From positions 130,873-194,872 of the forward strand of contig NW_005198537.1 of NCBI RefSeq assembly GCF_000372725.1: a stretch of DNA of 64,000 bases, in the 5' to 3' direction. The DNA comes from Emiliania huxleyi CCMP1516 (Eukaryota > Haptophyta > Isochrysidales > Noelaerhabdaceae). Shown piece after piece: positions 42,459 through 55,969 of the stretch (the first letter of the stretch is position 1; each line of letters starts with the position of its first letter). Below the pieces are notes generated by a model that did no database searches, was not told the origin of the DNA, and saw only the letters and a program-made list of their open reading frames with translations. Made by a program: the position numbers and the translations under genes.

Positions 42459-43470
42459 GTGCGTCTTTAGCGCGAATTCAGCACATATTTAGCACATATT
42501 TAGCACATATTTATTTAGTGTGTTTTATCTCCAATTTAGCGCCACGTTTAGTTCACTTTAGGTGCGGGCAGCTGCAGTACATTTAGTGTGGGTCCCGCAT
42601 CTTTAGTGCGGGCACGCAACTTTAGCACGGCTTCCCGGCCACACCACAGCTAGCCAGGGCCGCGTGCTTTGCTCCTTGGCTGCCAAGAATGCACCACAAG
42701 AGATGCCTGGCCCCTGCCCTCATGACGCAAACAAAGGCAGGCTCCCAGTGAGGCTAGATATGCCCCCCTCCCCCCCCCGGGGGGCAGCCCTCCAGAGCAA
42801 GATCTCCCGACTGAGCACAGGCACAGCACCGATTCCCGAGAGGAGGACCAGCACAGTTGAATGCGCCACCGCAAGCACCACCTACCTCCGACCGCACAAC
42901 CCATGCTGTGTGCCCGTGACCACCAGCTGTAATATAGAGTAGAGATGAGGGTCGGTCTTGGAATTTCAAAACCAATGTTGAACCAAAGGATGAAGGATCC
43001 AGACCACGATGACAGAAACGGCCAAATGGCAATGATCCATGTAGTCACCGCAAGCAGCTTTACATACGCGTGTACTCGTAGCATGTTGGATCCAGCCCCA
43101 GCCATGCACCTCCTCCTAAGTGCAATGGCAAATACAATATGCTCAATAGCTCGATGCCGGAGAAGCAGCCCGGAAAGCACCTTGGAGGCTGATATTCAGC
43201 TGAAGAACCTTCGTTCGGTTGGGGATGGGACGGGGAACTTTTGCGAGTGGGCAGGGAACTGCAGAGGGGGAGAGGGGGAGGGAGGCCCAGCGAGGGGCTG
43301 CGGCTGGATCCTACTGCGCGGCTGGACTAAAGACGCACTAAACCTCGCTAAATCTGGATGTAAAGTCGCAGTGACTCGCGCTAAATTTGCGCTAAAGTTG
43401 TGCTAAATTCGCGCTAAATTCGCGCTAAATTCGCGCTAAAGTGCACTAAAAGATGCAGTAGATAAACACC
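42459..43470. repeat. Inverted array of TTTAGCGCG-type words (possible further TIR element)
   Basis: The left side has GTGCGTCTTTAGCGCGAATT followed by AGCACATATTT repeats. The right side has CTAAAGACGCAC (43327-43338) and then a run of CGCGCTAAATT words to about 43445. GTGCGTCTTTAG at 42459 and its inverse at 43327-43338 are each bordered by TA. The interior, about 42620-43320, has a 176-aa minus-strand ORF that I do not trust as a gene. Confidence 0.55.
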
Positions 43471-43986
43471 TCACACCGCACTAAATTAAGACCCAAGCGC
43501 CCTTCCATACACAGAAGCAGGCACAGACGCCCGCGGGGATTTGGCAGGCGGCGAGGAGGGGGAGGGGGAGCGCGGCGGTGCGTGCTCGTGGCTCCCGCTG
43601 GTGCCAGAAGGGCCAGGAGCGCCCATCCGCCCAATGCGGTATGCGCTCAGCCTATATGTCCACCACCTTGGGAGAGGGGGGTGCGGGGGTCCACCTCCCT
43701 TGGGTGCGGGCTTGCGGTGGTCCTGCTTCCGCTTGCCCGACCTCGGCGGGTTGCGGCCGGGGTTCTTCATGGTGAATCTAGGTGAACCTGTCCGGCATTG
43801 CCGCGCGCCGGGGCTTCGTTCCCGACCCTGGTCCCCCCACCCCCCCACCCCTCGGGCTCGGCGACTGCCTCGTTGGGCTGGGGGTTGCTGCACCATCCTG
43901 TTGGCTGTTGGTGCTGCGGGTGTGCCTGCGGTGCTGCGACATCACAGCAGAAGCACGGCTTTGGTTTTGCAGCTGCTTTTTTTTTT

Positions 43987-45185
43987 TTACGACCCCACCG
44001 GGAAGAGTGGAACGGCAAGCGAGTCCTCGTGGAACCAGCCGGTGGCGGCCACGCGCGGCCGCGTGCTCGTCACCTCTCTGACGAGGTGCGGCAGGCTGAC
44101 CGAGTCGAACAGCACGAGCGTCCCCGCGGCCGGCAGCACGTCGACGTGGTGCAGCTCCCCAAACTCTGTGAACTCTGCCGGCGTGCCTGTCGCGAAGCGC
44201 GGGTCGAGTCGCGACGTCGAGATCTGCTCGAAGCGGCTGCCGTACTCGGCCGCGAGGAAGGCGCCAAAGTCGACCGGCTGGCGAGGCACCTCGAAGGCGG
44301 CGGCGCTCAGCGCCTCTCGCCGCCCGCCGCCTCCGCCTCCGCCTGCGCGGCAGTAGAGGGTCGAGAGCCCTCCCTCCCTCGTCTCGAGAAAGACGGGCCT
44401 GCTCGCGTCGAGCCAGCCGACTTGCAGGTTGCCCGCGTCGGAGCCGACCGCCTGCGAGCTCGGCTGCGGGCGCGGGAAGGTGCGGAGCGCGCCCCCCTCG
44501 GCCGCCTCCCACTGCTCGTTGAGGTAGACGAGCCACGTGACCGAGCGGCGGCTCGGCCGCAGCCAGCCCTTGGTCCCCTTGGTCTCCTCGTGGTGCTCAT
44601 CCAGGTGGCGCCCGAGCTTGGCGCCGGCCTCGTACCTGCGACGGGTCATTGCCAATGTGCTCTACAACACTTCGTAATTGATAACCGCCCAGTGAGAGCG
44701 GTGAGGGCGGCGGCTGCGAGGCAATGGCGAGGGCTGCAGAGGCTGTTACGAGGGAGCAAGCAAGCGCGCCAATTGTAAGTCATCTCGTGCCTCCGCTCGC
44801 CCTCGGACGCCAGCGTGGGCCGCCCCAGCCCCTCCGCCAGCTCCTCCCGCAGGGAGCGCATCCGCGCTGCGAACTGGAGCCGAGCGGCCTGGTCGCCCGT
44901 CGCCGAGCTCCAACCGTCGCCTCGAAAGGTCTGGCGGTCGCGCCGGTCGAAGCCCTGCTGGCTCCGCCCGACCGCCGTGTTGGTCAGGCCGTCGGGCGAG
45001 AACAGACCCGCCTCGAAGAGCGACATGGCGTCCTCGCGCAGCGAGCGCACGAGCGGCGGCGGCAGAAAGCCCGGCTCAACGTGGATCTGGCCTCGCTCGA
45101 TGGCGGCGGTGGCGCCGGCTGGCAGCAGAGGCGTTGTGACGGCGGCGAGACCAGCGGCGGCGACGGGCACGGCGAGGAAGGCCAT
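43987..45185 (-). CDS. 2OG-Fe(II) dioxygenase, prolyl-4-hydroxylase-like, with signal peptide
   Basis: Exons 45185-44770 and 44635-43987 join in phase across a GC-AG intron to give 354 aa, restoring EMTYN-W-YEAGAKLGRHLDE. Iron ligands are His149 and Asp151 in GRHLDE and His322 in SLPHLVREV; Arg333 in the following segment (TSTRPRVAATGW) is placed to bind 2-oxoglutarate. Other family strands are SVTWLVYLNEQW and GTLVLFDSVSLPH. The N-terminus MAFLAVPVAAAGLAAVTT is a signal sequence, so I chose this ATG over the in-frame one at 45311. Secreted prolyl 4-hydroxylases modify cell-wall Pro/Ser-rich proteins; the polyproline mosaic at 51391-56423 is a candidate type of substrate, but this is only inference. 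A Gly/Arg-rich low-complexity loop lies mid-domain. Confidence 0.85.
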
Positions 45186-45535
45186 ATATTGTTGTGCTGC
45201 TACCGCTCGAAGCGCGTTTGCCCAGGTTGGCTTCTTGAAAAAGAATAACGCCGCGTAGCGGAGCTGGGAAAAGGACCGCCGCAAGCGGCGTGGCGTGGAG
45301 CGGTTGAGCATCCCTCCGGGGGCCCCTCTGCGCCGGGGAGGCGTTGTTGGAGGCTAGGACGCAAGCGTCCGTCGCCCTTTTCAAACTCGGGGCCCACTCC
45401 GCTACGCGGCTACGGCCTACGCTCCGCCCGACCCGAATTTGGAGGGCCTAAAAGTTTAAGGTGTTGCTGCGCAAAAGGGGTCGGACACAGGGCGCAGCTC
45501 ATGCTAAGAGCTAGAAGGGGAGCTAGAGAGAACGA

Positions 45536-46780
45536 CTACCCTGTCCCGTTAATGCGTACACCAACACCCACAAAAGCTCTCTCTCTCCTGTCCTCACTCA
45601 GAGGGGGGTCACAACTACCGAGTCTCTCGACTAGCTGCCACGTTGCCGAGCGAGAGCGGATCTCCTCCTGCTCCGCAAGGAGGGTGGCCAAGGCTAAAGT
45701 CTTGCCGGAGCCGCCGGGCGTGTTGACGACTTGGAGAAGGTCGCCCTTGTACTTGTACTTGTAGAGATGCTCGAGGGGGTGCTTTGTGGGGCGGTGCGCA
45801 GCCAGGCCAGCAGTGGAGGGGACAGGGGAAGGCGCACCCTCACTCTCCTCGGTTGCAGAGCTCGTCGGAGGCTGCGTCACGACGGGAGGCCTGGGTAGTC
45901 GACGGGCCCCCGGGGGCGACGGGGGTGCTCTCGCGGGGGGTCCCCCCAGTCAAGGGGGTCTGGGGCGCAGCCCCAGGTAGCCCGCCGCAGGCGCCGATTT
46001 TTGGGGGCTTTTTTGACTGATTTTCATGAGGTGTTGCTACTATTTTGGGACCAGTTGAAGCCTAAAAATGGCTACAAATACAGCCACAGCAGCTGCTAGT
46101 CGTGAGCTGCTACTGTGTGGCAGAGCCCAGGGAGAGGGCTTTCAGGAGCACTATTCAGTTTGATCCAGCTCAATGTTGCGGAGTAGTAAAACTGTTCCGT
46201 TACCGTGAGCGGCCGGCGGCCGGCGGCGGCCGGTGGCGGCACGCGGAGCACTCCGTGAGCGGTGACGGGTGCGGACGAGCGAATGAGAGGTCTCTTTCAG
46301 TGAGAGATAGGCAGCCCTGGTCTCTAATAACACATCTTCCACAGATAGCGACCTCTCATTCGCTCGTCCGCGCCCGCCACTGCTAGTCGGGACACTCCCG
46401 GCGTGCGGCCCGGTCCCGGTCGTCACTCCGGTTGCTCGTGTTCACACCGTCAGAACTCAGCTCCGCTAAGGATCCAGCGTCTGAGACTTGGGCATCTTAC
46501 ACAACTTTTGTAGTAGAGCACAATGGCACCCTTGCATCAAGTGCATCACTTCATTACTAGACCGTACTAGAGGTCCCCGTTTTCGGCCGCCGCGGCCGGA
46601 GAGCACCCCCGTCGCCCCCGGGGGCCCGTCGACTACCCAGGACGGGAGGGTCGCGACAGCAGTCCTCGGGCGAGCCGACGCGCATGTCCAACCAGCGCTG
46701 GGACTCGTTGTGACGGCAGACACCGGCTGCCTCTCCAACCGCTTCTGCAGCGTCCTTCTTTGCCCGCTCCGGCCGCGGGC
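45536..46780 (-). pseudogene. P-loop ATPase/helicase-like fragment split by a transposable element
   Basis: On the minus strand a frame near 46780-46642 encodes KKDAAEAVGEAAGV, then SQRWLDMRVGSPEDC. The same frame resumes at 45889-45536 after the insertion with SATEESEGAPSPV, then HLYKYKYKGDLLQVVNTPGG. The Walker A core GGSGKT follows, then LALATLLAEQEE and a stop. The P-loop with an upstream VVNTPGG strand is like PIF1-type or Helitron-type helicases. Everything after about 60 residues past the P-loop is missing, so it is truncated as well as interrupted. The 8-bp target duplication would keep the frame if the element were absent. Confidence 0.55.
45890..46641. mobile_element. About 750-bp TIR element with 43-bp perfect TIRs and 8-bp target duplication
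   Basis: The left TIR begins CCTGGGTAGTCGACGGGCCC at 45890 and runs through GTGCTCTC. The right TIR (about 46599-46641) is its exact reverse complement. ACGGGAGG precedes the left end (45882-45889) and follows the right end (46642-46649). An internal inverted pair GACGAGCGAATGAGAGGTC / GACCTCTCATTCGCTCGTC lies at 46271-46289 and 46350-46368. There is no transposase. The 8-bp duplication fits hAT- or Merlin-like superfamilies, but the terminus is not diagnostic. Confidence 0.85.
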
Positions 46781-46960
46781 ACGCTGGGCTTGATCAGCTT
46801 TCCCTCAGTTGCTCCGAAAGCACGGATTTGGCGGACGTTCTTGGCTTCAATTTTACGAACTAGCAGACCTGGCGCGCACGCGCGCCGTATTTGTTTTCCG
46901 GTCTGCTTCCAGTCGGCTTCCCTCCCTTTGTGGGGAAAAAGGAGTTTTTATCTACACATA

Positions 46961-49218
<2,258 letters not shown>

Positions 49219-49869
49219 GTGTGCTGGGTGGCGGCTTCACTCTGCTGAAACGGAAAACCGGCCGCGGGGAAATATAAGGTAAGATGTCTGGCACCAGCTG
49301 AAGGCTTGCGTCCGTCCACGGCTCAGATCACATGGTTTCTGTGCGGTATTCGGATTTTGCTATTTGTTCGTGTGGGGGTATATTGCAGATTTGTCAATGG
49401 TACCGCGTCTGCGATGCGGGCGCCTTGCGTGCAGAGCCCTTAGCCACCCTTTATATCTTGCGCGGTCAAAATCGGAGCGCTCGGTTTAGATTCGGAAAGA
49501 CGAAAGGGGAGGCAAGTGGGGGACAGCGCCGACACCGCTCTGATTCGACTTTTAACTTCAATCAAACAAAGAGACGACAGTGAGTGGCACGCGCCGCGGC
49601 CGCGGCGCGCGCGTACCACTATCATAAACGGGCGGATCCGTCAGTTACTCGCGTAGTCGTGTTCACGCCGGCATCGTGCCCCCCAACCTGGGCAACCATT
49701 CGCGGCGACGAGTAGTGCGCGTCGGGCTGGTGCTCGACACCGAGTTAGGTCGCGGACTCATCGGACGACTCGCCGACTCGTTCACAGTAGATACATACTT
49801 GAAGTTGCCGCTAAACCGCGGCGCTGCGGCGGCGAAATGTAAGCGCACCATGGCCGTGCTGTCTCCTGT
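49219..49869. other. Intergenic between divergent genes
   Basis: It is AT-richer than its surroundings and probably holds the divergent promoters. A short ORF at 49332-49583 has no recognisable features. No TATA-like element can be assigned with confidence. Confidence 0.5.
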
Positions 49870-51015
49870 ATGTGGAGCGCAGATGACCACGCCGCTGTGC
49901 GCGCGGCGATGCACAGCAACACCAGCCTGCTTCCTCCGGCCTGTGCCGTGAGGCAATCGCGCTGGGCCGCAAAGTTACGTACCTCTCTCGCCAGCACACC
50001 AGTCGCTGCGGTCCGTTCGTCGCTCTCTCTGTGCTCCGCAACGGACGTATTCGGCGCCCTGGCGGCCTTTCCGCACGCGCGCACGCACACGCTCGTGTCG
50101 CGTGAGCCGCTGCTGGGCAAGGAGCCCTGGTCGAGCATAGACCACCAGACCTTGTGGGGGTGCTTCAGGATGGCCTGCGCAGGAGGCTTTATGCTGGGAC
50201 ATAAGGTGCGCGAGTTCGCGTCTCGATGGGGCGCGTTGCCTCTGCTTCTAGCGGCGCTGCGCGCCGCTGGTCTGACTGTGCTCCGCGTGAGCCGCTGGTC
50301 GCCCGGCGGCCTCGACGGCATGCAGATCGAGTGTGCCGGGAGGAGGCAGCGCGTACGCTACGTGCAGGCCGAACTCTACTCGCGGCCGAACCTCTCGGCG
50401 CTCTTCGGCGCTGCCGACCTCGCGCCCGAGCGGCCGGCGGGCGCTCTCATCAAGGGCGCGGAGGCAACCTTTCGAGGCGGCGACGTGGAGGCACGCGGGA
50501 GTCAGGGATCGCTGAGCCGTGCGCTGCTCGCTGCCACCGATGTGCTGCTGCAAGACACGATGACTGGCGTGCGCTGGCCGCTGGTGCGAGCGTGGGCGTG
50601 CAACATGGTGCCGCTGGGCACGCTGGTACTGCCGTCGATTGAGACGAATGTGACCGACGACGCTGTGTCCCAGCGGCAGATTCGGACTCTGTGGCGCAGC
50701 TCGCGCTGGCGGTCGCTGCGAGGCCAACGCTTCGGGTACTGCGCGAGCGCCGCATTCATCCGGGAGGAGAATGATGGCGTCCCCGCGGCGCTGCTGAGGC
50801 CAAATGACGTGCCTACTCGCGGGGAGGAGGGCGAGGAGGAGCGCGGCGAGCCTATGCACTGCGGCGTGCTGCTTGCGTGGCGCCGCACGTCTGCCAGCGG
50901 CGGCGTCGATCAGAAGCACGCCTGTGATGCCCCGAGTAGGTTTAACCCAGGACAGCGTTCAACGATAGCGCGAACAGCTCGCTCGGCTCTGGCACTTGCA
51001 CTTGAGTCATCTTAA
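49870..51015 (+). CDS. Hypothetical protein, 381 aa, single exon
   Basis: The frame is open over 1.1 kb, has balanced composition and hydrophobic strands, and ends just before a low-complexity-free spacer, so it is likely a gene. Notable parts are ATDVFGALAAFPHARTHTLV, then SREPLLGKEPWSS, then GALPLLLAALRAAGLTVLRV, then RVRYVQAELYSRPNLSAL, then TDVLLQDTMTGVRWPLVRAW. The pattern of an Asp followed by LAAFPHA and LVSREP resembles an uncharacterised algal family (x-GxDxxxxLxxFPxA), recalled from general knowledge only. No catalytic motif is clear. The start may be further upstream through an unseen first exon, since residues 1-30 look unstructured. Confidence 0.55.
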   Translation: MWSADDHAAVRAAMHSNTSLLPPACAVRQSRWAAKLRTSLASTPVAAVRSSLSLCSATDVFGALAAFPHARTHTLVSREPLLGKEPWSSIDHQTLWGCFRMACAGGFMLGHKVREFASRWGALPLLLAALRAAGLTVLRVSRWSPGGLDGMQIECAGRRQRVRYVQAELYSRPNLSALFGAADLAPERPAGALIKGAEATFRGGDVEARGSQGSLSRALLAATDVLLQDTMTGVRWPLVRAWACNMVPLGTLVLPSIETNVTDDAVSQRQIRTLWRSSRWRSLRGQRFGYCASAAFIREENDGVPAALLRPNDVPTRGEEGEEERGEPMHCGVLLAWRRTSASGGVDQKHACDAPSRFNPGQRSTIARTARSALALALESS

Positions 51016-51390
51016 TCATCTATGGCGTCGCGTAACGCAAAAAGTGAACGTTCGCGTTTACTCCAGGCAGAGAGTTCGGGGTTCGCCGTTGACATTTTGC
51101 TCTCTTCCTTTATCGTCCTCCGAAAAATGAATCACGTGCTAAGCGTGGGCGTCTTATTGTTTGCTTGTTGTGTGTGAGTGAACACGCATGATGTGTGAGT
51201 AGTATTCTTGATTGATACGAAACCAACCACGACACACGACACAACAGTGTCGACTCGCATCGGTTGCCTTCACAGATAGGTTGATAAGAAACAAGATTCA
51301 CACACAAAACACACACACTCACTCACTCACTCACATGCCTCTGGACATGCGTCCGTCCCTCCTACCTCCACACTCTCTGCCCTCAGGCAT
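51016..51390. other. Intergenic, probable promoter of the secreted mosaic gene
   Basis: It contains a run of CACACAAAACACACACACTC and ACTC repeats (51299-51333) directly upstream of the signal-peptide exon. Nothing else is recognised. Confidence 0.5.
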
Positions 51391-54300
51391 ATGCCGCGGA
51401 CCCTCGTGCCTCTCGCGGTCGTGCTTCTGGCGCGAGGCGGCGATGCGTACCCCTCATACCTATCCTGCTGCACGCAGCTAGAGGTCAACGGCCAAGCTAT
51501 CATGGGCAAAACGCCCCTTGCCTCGTCCCGTGACGTGCTCGTCAACGAGGAGGGTAACGTTTTGCAGCCTGTCCCTGGGAATGAGGAATTCGCCCCGAAT
51601 GCACTCATCAACGTGGGGCTGTCGGACATGGGCTCTAACCGGGCTCAGTTCCGTGTAACCGGTGCGACTTTTCAGGCCGGAGATGGCAACTGTGCCTCCA
51701 CGTCTACGTCGTGTTACAGGTGCAGACTGCACGCCTCGCGAGTTTGCACCGCGCGCCACCCTGAACCCGCGAACCCTTTACCCACTCCCCATCCCGCCCT
51801 GTGCGCAGCGCCTACGGCGCGCCAAGCTTTCGCATGCCAAGCTCCGGCGAGGTCCTGATTTGGGTGGGGCATTCTACTTCCACCAAACAGGTGTACGTGA
51901 CCGAGAAGATCCGCCTGAAAGTGGCCGCGGCGGTTGCCGCCCCACCCCGGCCGCCGCCGCCGCCACCACCACCGCCGCCGCCGCCGCCGCCTTCGCCGCC
52001 GCCGCCGCCACCACCACCACCTCCCCCACAACCACCGTATCCACCATTTGCGGCGAGGAGGAATGCAAACGGCTATCTGACGATTGAGCCCACAGAGTTT
52101 AAAGACAAGCTCGAGGCGGGCTTCTTCGGCGCCGTCATTGACGTGCGAAGCTCACGCGAGTGGGACGTCGGGCACATCCCGGACGCAACGCTGCTGGCGG
52201 GCTTCAACGTGGGCGGCTTCTCCACCGCAGGTGCCAGCTGCGCCTCGCTACTCTCTCCCCTCCTCATCCCCGGGCGTCACAGCCACGCACGCCCGCCGTG
52301 CGCCCAGGCGCGGAGCAGATTGAAGGCTGCAAGCGATGTGCGGTTCTCGTCTACTGCAACTCGGGCGCTCGGTCCAAGGTCGCGGCGAGTATTCTGGTTA
52401 ACGCCGGCTTCACCGAGGTCTACGACGGCCTCGGCGTCGTGCAGTGGAGTGACGCGGGTTACTCGCTCGTCAACACGCCCTCGGCGGTTCCGCCTTGCAG
52501 CACGAGCCACAGATCGTGCAAGGGAGACCCCCCAAATCCGCCGCCACTACCGTCGCCTCCGCCGCCGCCTCCGGACCCACCGACACCGTCACCACCGCCG
52601 CCCTCAGTCTTGCCACCCTCGCCGCTGCCACCGCTGCCACCGCCCCCGTCGCCCCCACCGTCGCCTCCGCCACTCTTGGAGTGCGACGTCGTGGTCGTCG
52701 GCCATGGGCTGGCAGGTGCAAGTGCAGCGGCCACCGCGGCGCTGCTCTATCCTGAGGGCATCGTCTGCACCGTTGGGCCGGAGCCAGAGATGTCCACCTC
52801 TGCGGCTTCTGGCAACGGCTGGCTCCTGCTGCCCGACGTGCCAGAGGACGATGTCGTGCCGCTGCTCAATGAACTGGAGGCCCTCGCTGGGCGCAGTGGC
52901 GTCCCCTTCAATCGAACGCGAGCAGAGCACATTGTTCGCACCGCCGCCGAGGCGGAGCTCTTCATCGCCGACGCGGCCGGTGTCTCTTTTGAAGCTGTCA
53001 ACGCATACGCAGACCCGCACGTGAGCGTTTGCTCTGACGTCAGCTGCGCTTGCGTCGACGGGCTGCGGGAGGTAGATGCAGTCGGCGCCTACCCGTGCAG
53101 CGGCGCGAGAGACGTCGCCAACAGCTGGTACGTCGCCTCGGGCTGCTGCGGGCATGCGGATCCCGTGTCGCAGCCTCTGCGGAGCAGCGAGTGGAGCACC
53201 TGGCCCGCCTACTACCACCTCAACGGCCTGCTCGACGGAAAGGTCAAGTGGGCGACGAACGGGGAGTCGGTGGCCGCGTGCTCGAACAAGAACCTCGCCA
53301 CCCTCGAGCTTCTCACTCGCTTGCTGTCGCACGTCGACGAAACGGTCACGGGCACCGTGACCGACGTTGCCTACGCTGACGGCGCGTGGCTCCTTTGGGG
53401 TGGGTGGGTGGGTGGGGGGATTCTCACCAGATTGCGATTCGCTTGTAGGCAAGTGGCTTCTTAGCGGAGACAACTTTCGCATCTCCAGTGTCGCTGCCAT
53501 TTTTGCGAGCGGGGGATTCGGCTCGAGTGCGACGGCGGCTGAGGTCGCAGAGCTCGGCATCCACTCAACCAACGAGGTGCACGCACGCAACACGGGCTTG
53601 CTCTGGCGGACCGCCGAGCGCGAGGGCTGGCCACGCGAACCACTCAACGGATGGTACCTCGAGCACATGGACGGTGCCGCAAAGTGGTTCCTGTGGGAAG
53701 ACGGCGCGACGGTCCTCCAGCCAGAGCCAGGCGGCGGATTCTCCCTCGTGTACGACGAAGCCGCCTCGTACGACACGCGGGGTCGCGCACGCAAGCGCAA
53801 AGATGCGCCCACCGAACTCACGTATGTCTACCGCGACCGCGCTGCCACTGCCACCCTGACGGACCAGCTCGGGTCGGGGGCGCAGTCGGCGATCGACGAG
53901 GGCGCTGTGGTCAAGTCGTGCGACGAGCGCTCGCCCCGCCTGTGGCGAAACTTCATCGCCCAGTGTTATGCGAGCGGCTTTGGCGCTGTGGGGAAAGACG
54001 GCTGCGCTTCACGCGTCAGCAGCACCGATGCTGTCCTGGTCAAGTCGCTCAAGCAGGGCATCATCGATACCATAGCCGGCCCTGTTGTGGACATGAACCA
54101 GAAGTTCCACCCTGCTGGTTGGGCTGCAGGCAACGCGGCCTCTCCTGGGCTAGTGCCCATGTATGTCGGGCCAGGTTCAACCCTCGGCAACGCCCTACAA
54201 TCGGGCTACCTCGCCGGCAAGGACGCTGTGCGCAGTCTTGGGGCAGCCGTTGATATGAGCAGAGCCGGTCGCCGGCTCGCAGCCAGGGATGCTGCAGCCG

Positions 54301-55887
54301 AAACGCCGAAGCCTGCAGCCGAGGCCCACTTGATCTTTCGCTCCTTCTCCGAGGTGCGTCGACTCAGCCGCGTTCACCCTCCTGCGTCCAAGGTGAAGCC
54401 ACCTTCAGGGGCCCGACGACTGGACGGCACATGCAGTGCGGGCACGTCATATTGCGCCAAGCCTCACGCTCCACCCAGCCCAGCACCGCCGCCGCCTGTA
54501 CCACCGCTGCCGGCGCCGCCGCCGCCGTCTCCCCCACCGCCCGTTCCTCCGCCGCCATCGCCGCCGCCACCTCTACCGCCGCCGCCGCCACCGCCGCCGC
54601 CGCCCTCACCGCCGCCGCCCTCACCGCCGCCGCCGCCCCAACCGCCGCCCCCACCACCACCACCATCGCCGCCGCCGCCGCCGCCGCCGCCACCGCCGCC
54701 GCCTCCTTTGCCACCGCCTCCACCGCCACCTCCTTCGCCGCCGCCGCCGTCCCCACCGCCCCCGCCGTCCCCACCGATTGCAGCGCAGTCGGGCCCGCCG
54801 CCCCCGCCGCCCCCGCCGCCTTTACCGCCCTTGCCACCAGGGCAAGCAACGGTGACGACCTCCGAGTTTACCATGTCCGTGGGCTCACAACGCCGACAGC
54901 GAGCTCTGACAGAGCTGAGCGAGATCCGGAGTGCGGTGGTCTCTGGCCTCGCCGCTGCAGGTGTCTCTGTCGATAGCGCACAGATGACCCTGACCGAGAC
55001 TACCACGCCGTCACCGGGCGTGTCGGTAAGCATAGCCGAGGCGCCCGCGGGGCCGACTGCGGAGGACATCACAGAGGCGGCAACGCGTCCGATCTTCCTC
55101 ACCACCATGGGGAACGACCTAGGTGTTCCTGTTGGGTTTATCGTGGCGCCGACGGTCGCAGTGAAGATCGTCACCGCGCCATCGCCGCCGTGCGTTGGGT
55201 TCGCTGGGTTCAACGCGGGCTGGGGCTTTTGCCACACGTATCAGAAGGCGATGGCCAATCACGCCTACTGCAGTCTCGACTACATGACGGTGAATGCTAC
55301 GCTCAAGCTCTACGCAGGCATGGTGTGCCATCAGTGCGATGCGTGCACAGCGCTGCCATCGCCGCCATCGCCGCCTCCCTCGCCTCCCAAGCCACCGCAG
55401 CCGCCGCCACCGCCGCCGCCGCCACCGTTGGTGGCGGGGGTGTCTGCGTGCGTGGGGGATAGCAGCTCCTACTGGGCTGGCTATGGCGGCTGTGAGACAT
55501 ACGCTGAAGACTGGACCGGCACATATCAGAACTTTCCGTGGTGCACTGGCAATGGCGCCGACACGGATTCTGCCGGCCTCACTCCAGCGCAGGTTTGCCC
55601 CGAGTGCGGCAGGTGCGTGGCTCAGAGTGCCCAACCCCCCTGCTATGGAAGCAGCCAAACCTTTGACATTGGCTATGGTGGCTGTGAGACGTACGACCAA
55701 AGCGCAGACAACCACGACTACTGCCTTCAGGATCTTTGCTCTGCAGCCATCATTCAGGAGGGGCTGGATTGTGGTGAGGCGAACTACGACCTGCGAGCTG
55801 TGCAAGTCTGCCCTGAGTGTGGCAAGTGCAAGGCCGAATCTGCGGCTCCACCTCCGCCGAAGCCGCCGCCACCGAAGCCGCCTCCGC

Positions 55888-55918
<31 letters not shown>

Positions 55919-55938
55919 ACCCTTACCGCCGCCGCCGC

Positions 55939-55969
<31 letters not shown>

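Larger units (their letters stand above)
40655..43986. other. Transposon cluster and SPX-gene duplication; no intact host gene
   Basis: From left to right: a TIR element with GGGTTAG-rich arms (40687-41565), a duplicated 5' piece of the SPX gene with its upstream region (41563-41985), a TA-flanked MITE (41988-42456), and an array of TTTAGCGC-type inverted words (42459-43470). Between 43480 and 43986 only low-complexity ORFs occur, and a poly-T run at 43976-43989 ends at the stop side of the hydroxylase gene. Confidence 0.7.
45186..46960. other. Remnant of an ATPase/helicase gene with an inserted element
   Basis: Besides the split ATPase ORF (45536-46780) and its inserted TIR element (45890-46641), 45186-45535 and 46781-46960 show no recognisable gene. 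The frame upstream of the ATPase fragment is closed by a TGA near 46792. Confidence 0.55.

Noticed and set aside
42650-43180. 176-aa minus-strand ORF with hydrophobic segments
   Set aside because: It lies inside the inverted-word element, is Cys/Trp/Arg-rich in a random pattern and has no motif; probably chance.
45890-46641. Coding region within the 750-bp TIR element
   Set aside because: Frames are short and the internal sequence is mostly inverted repeats and CG-rich words; no transposase signature.
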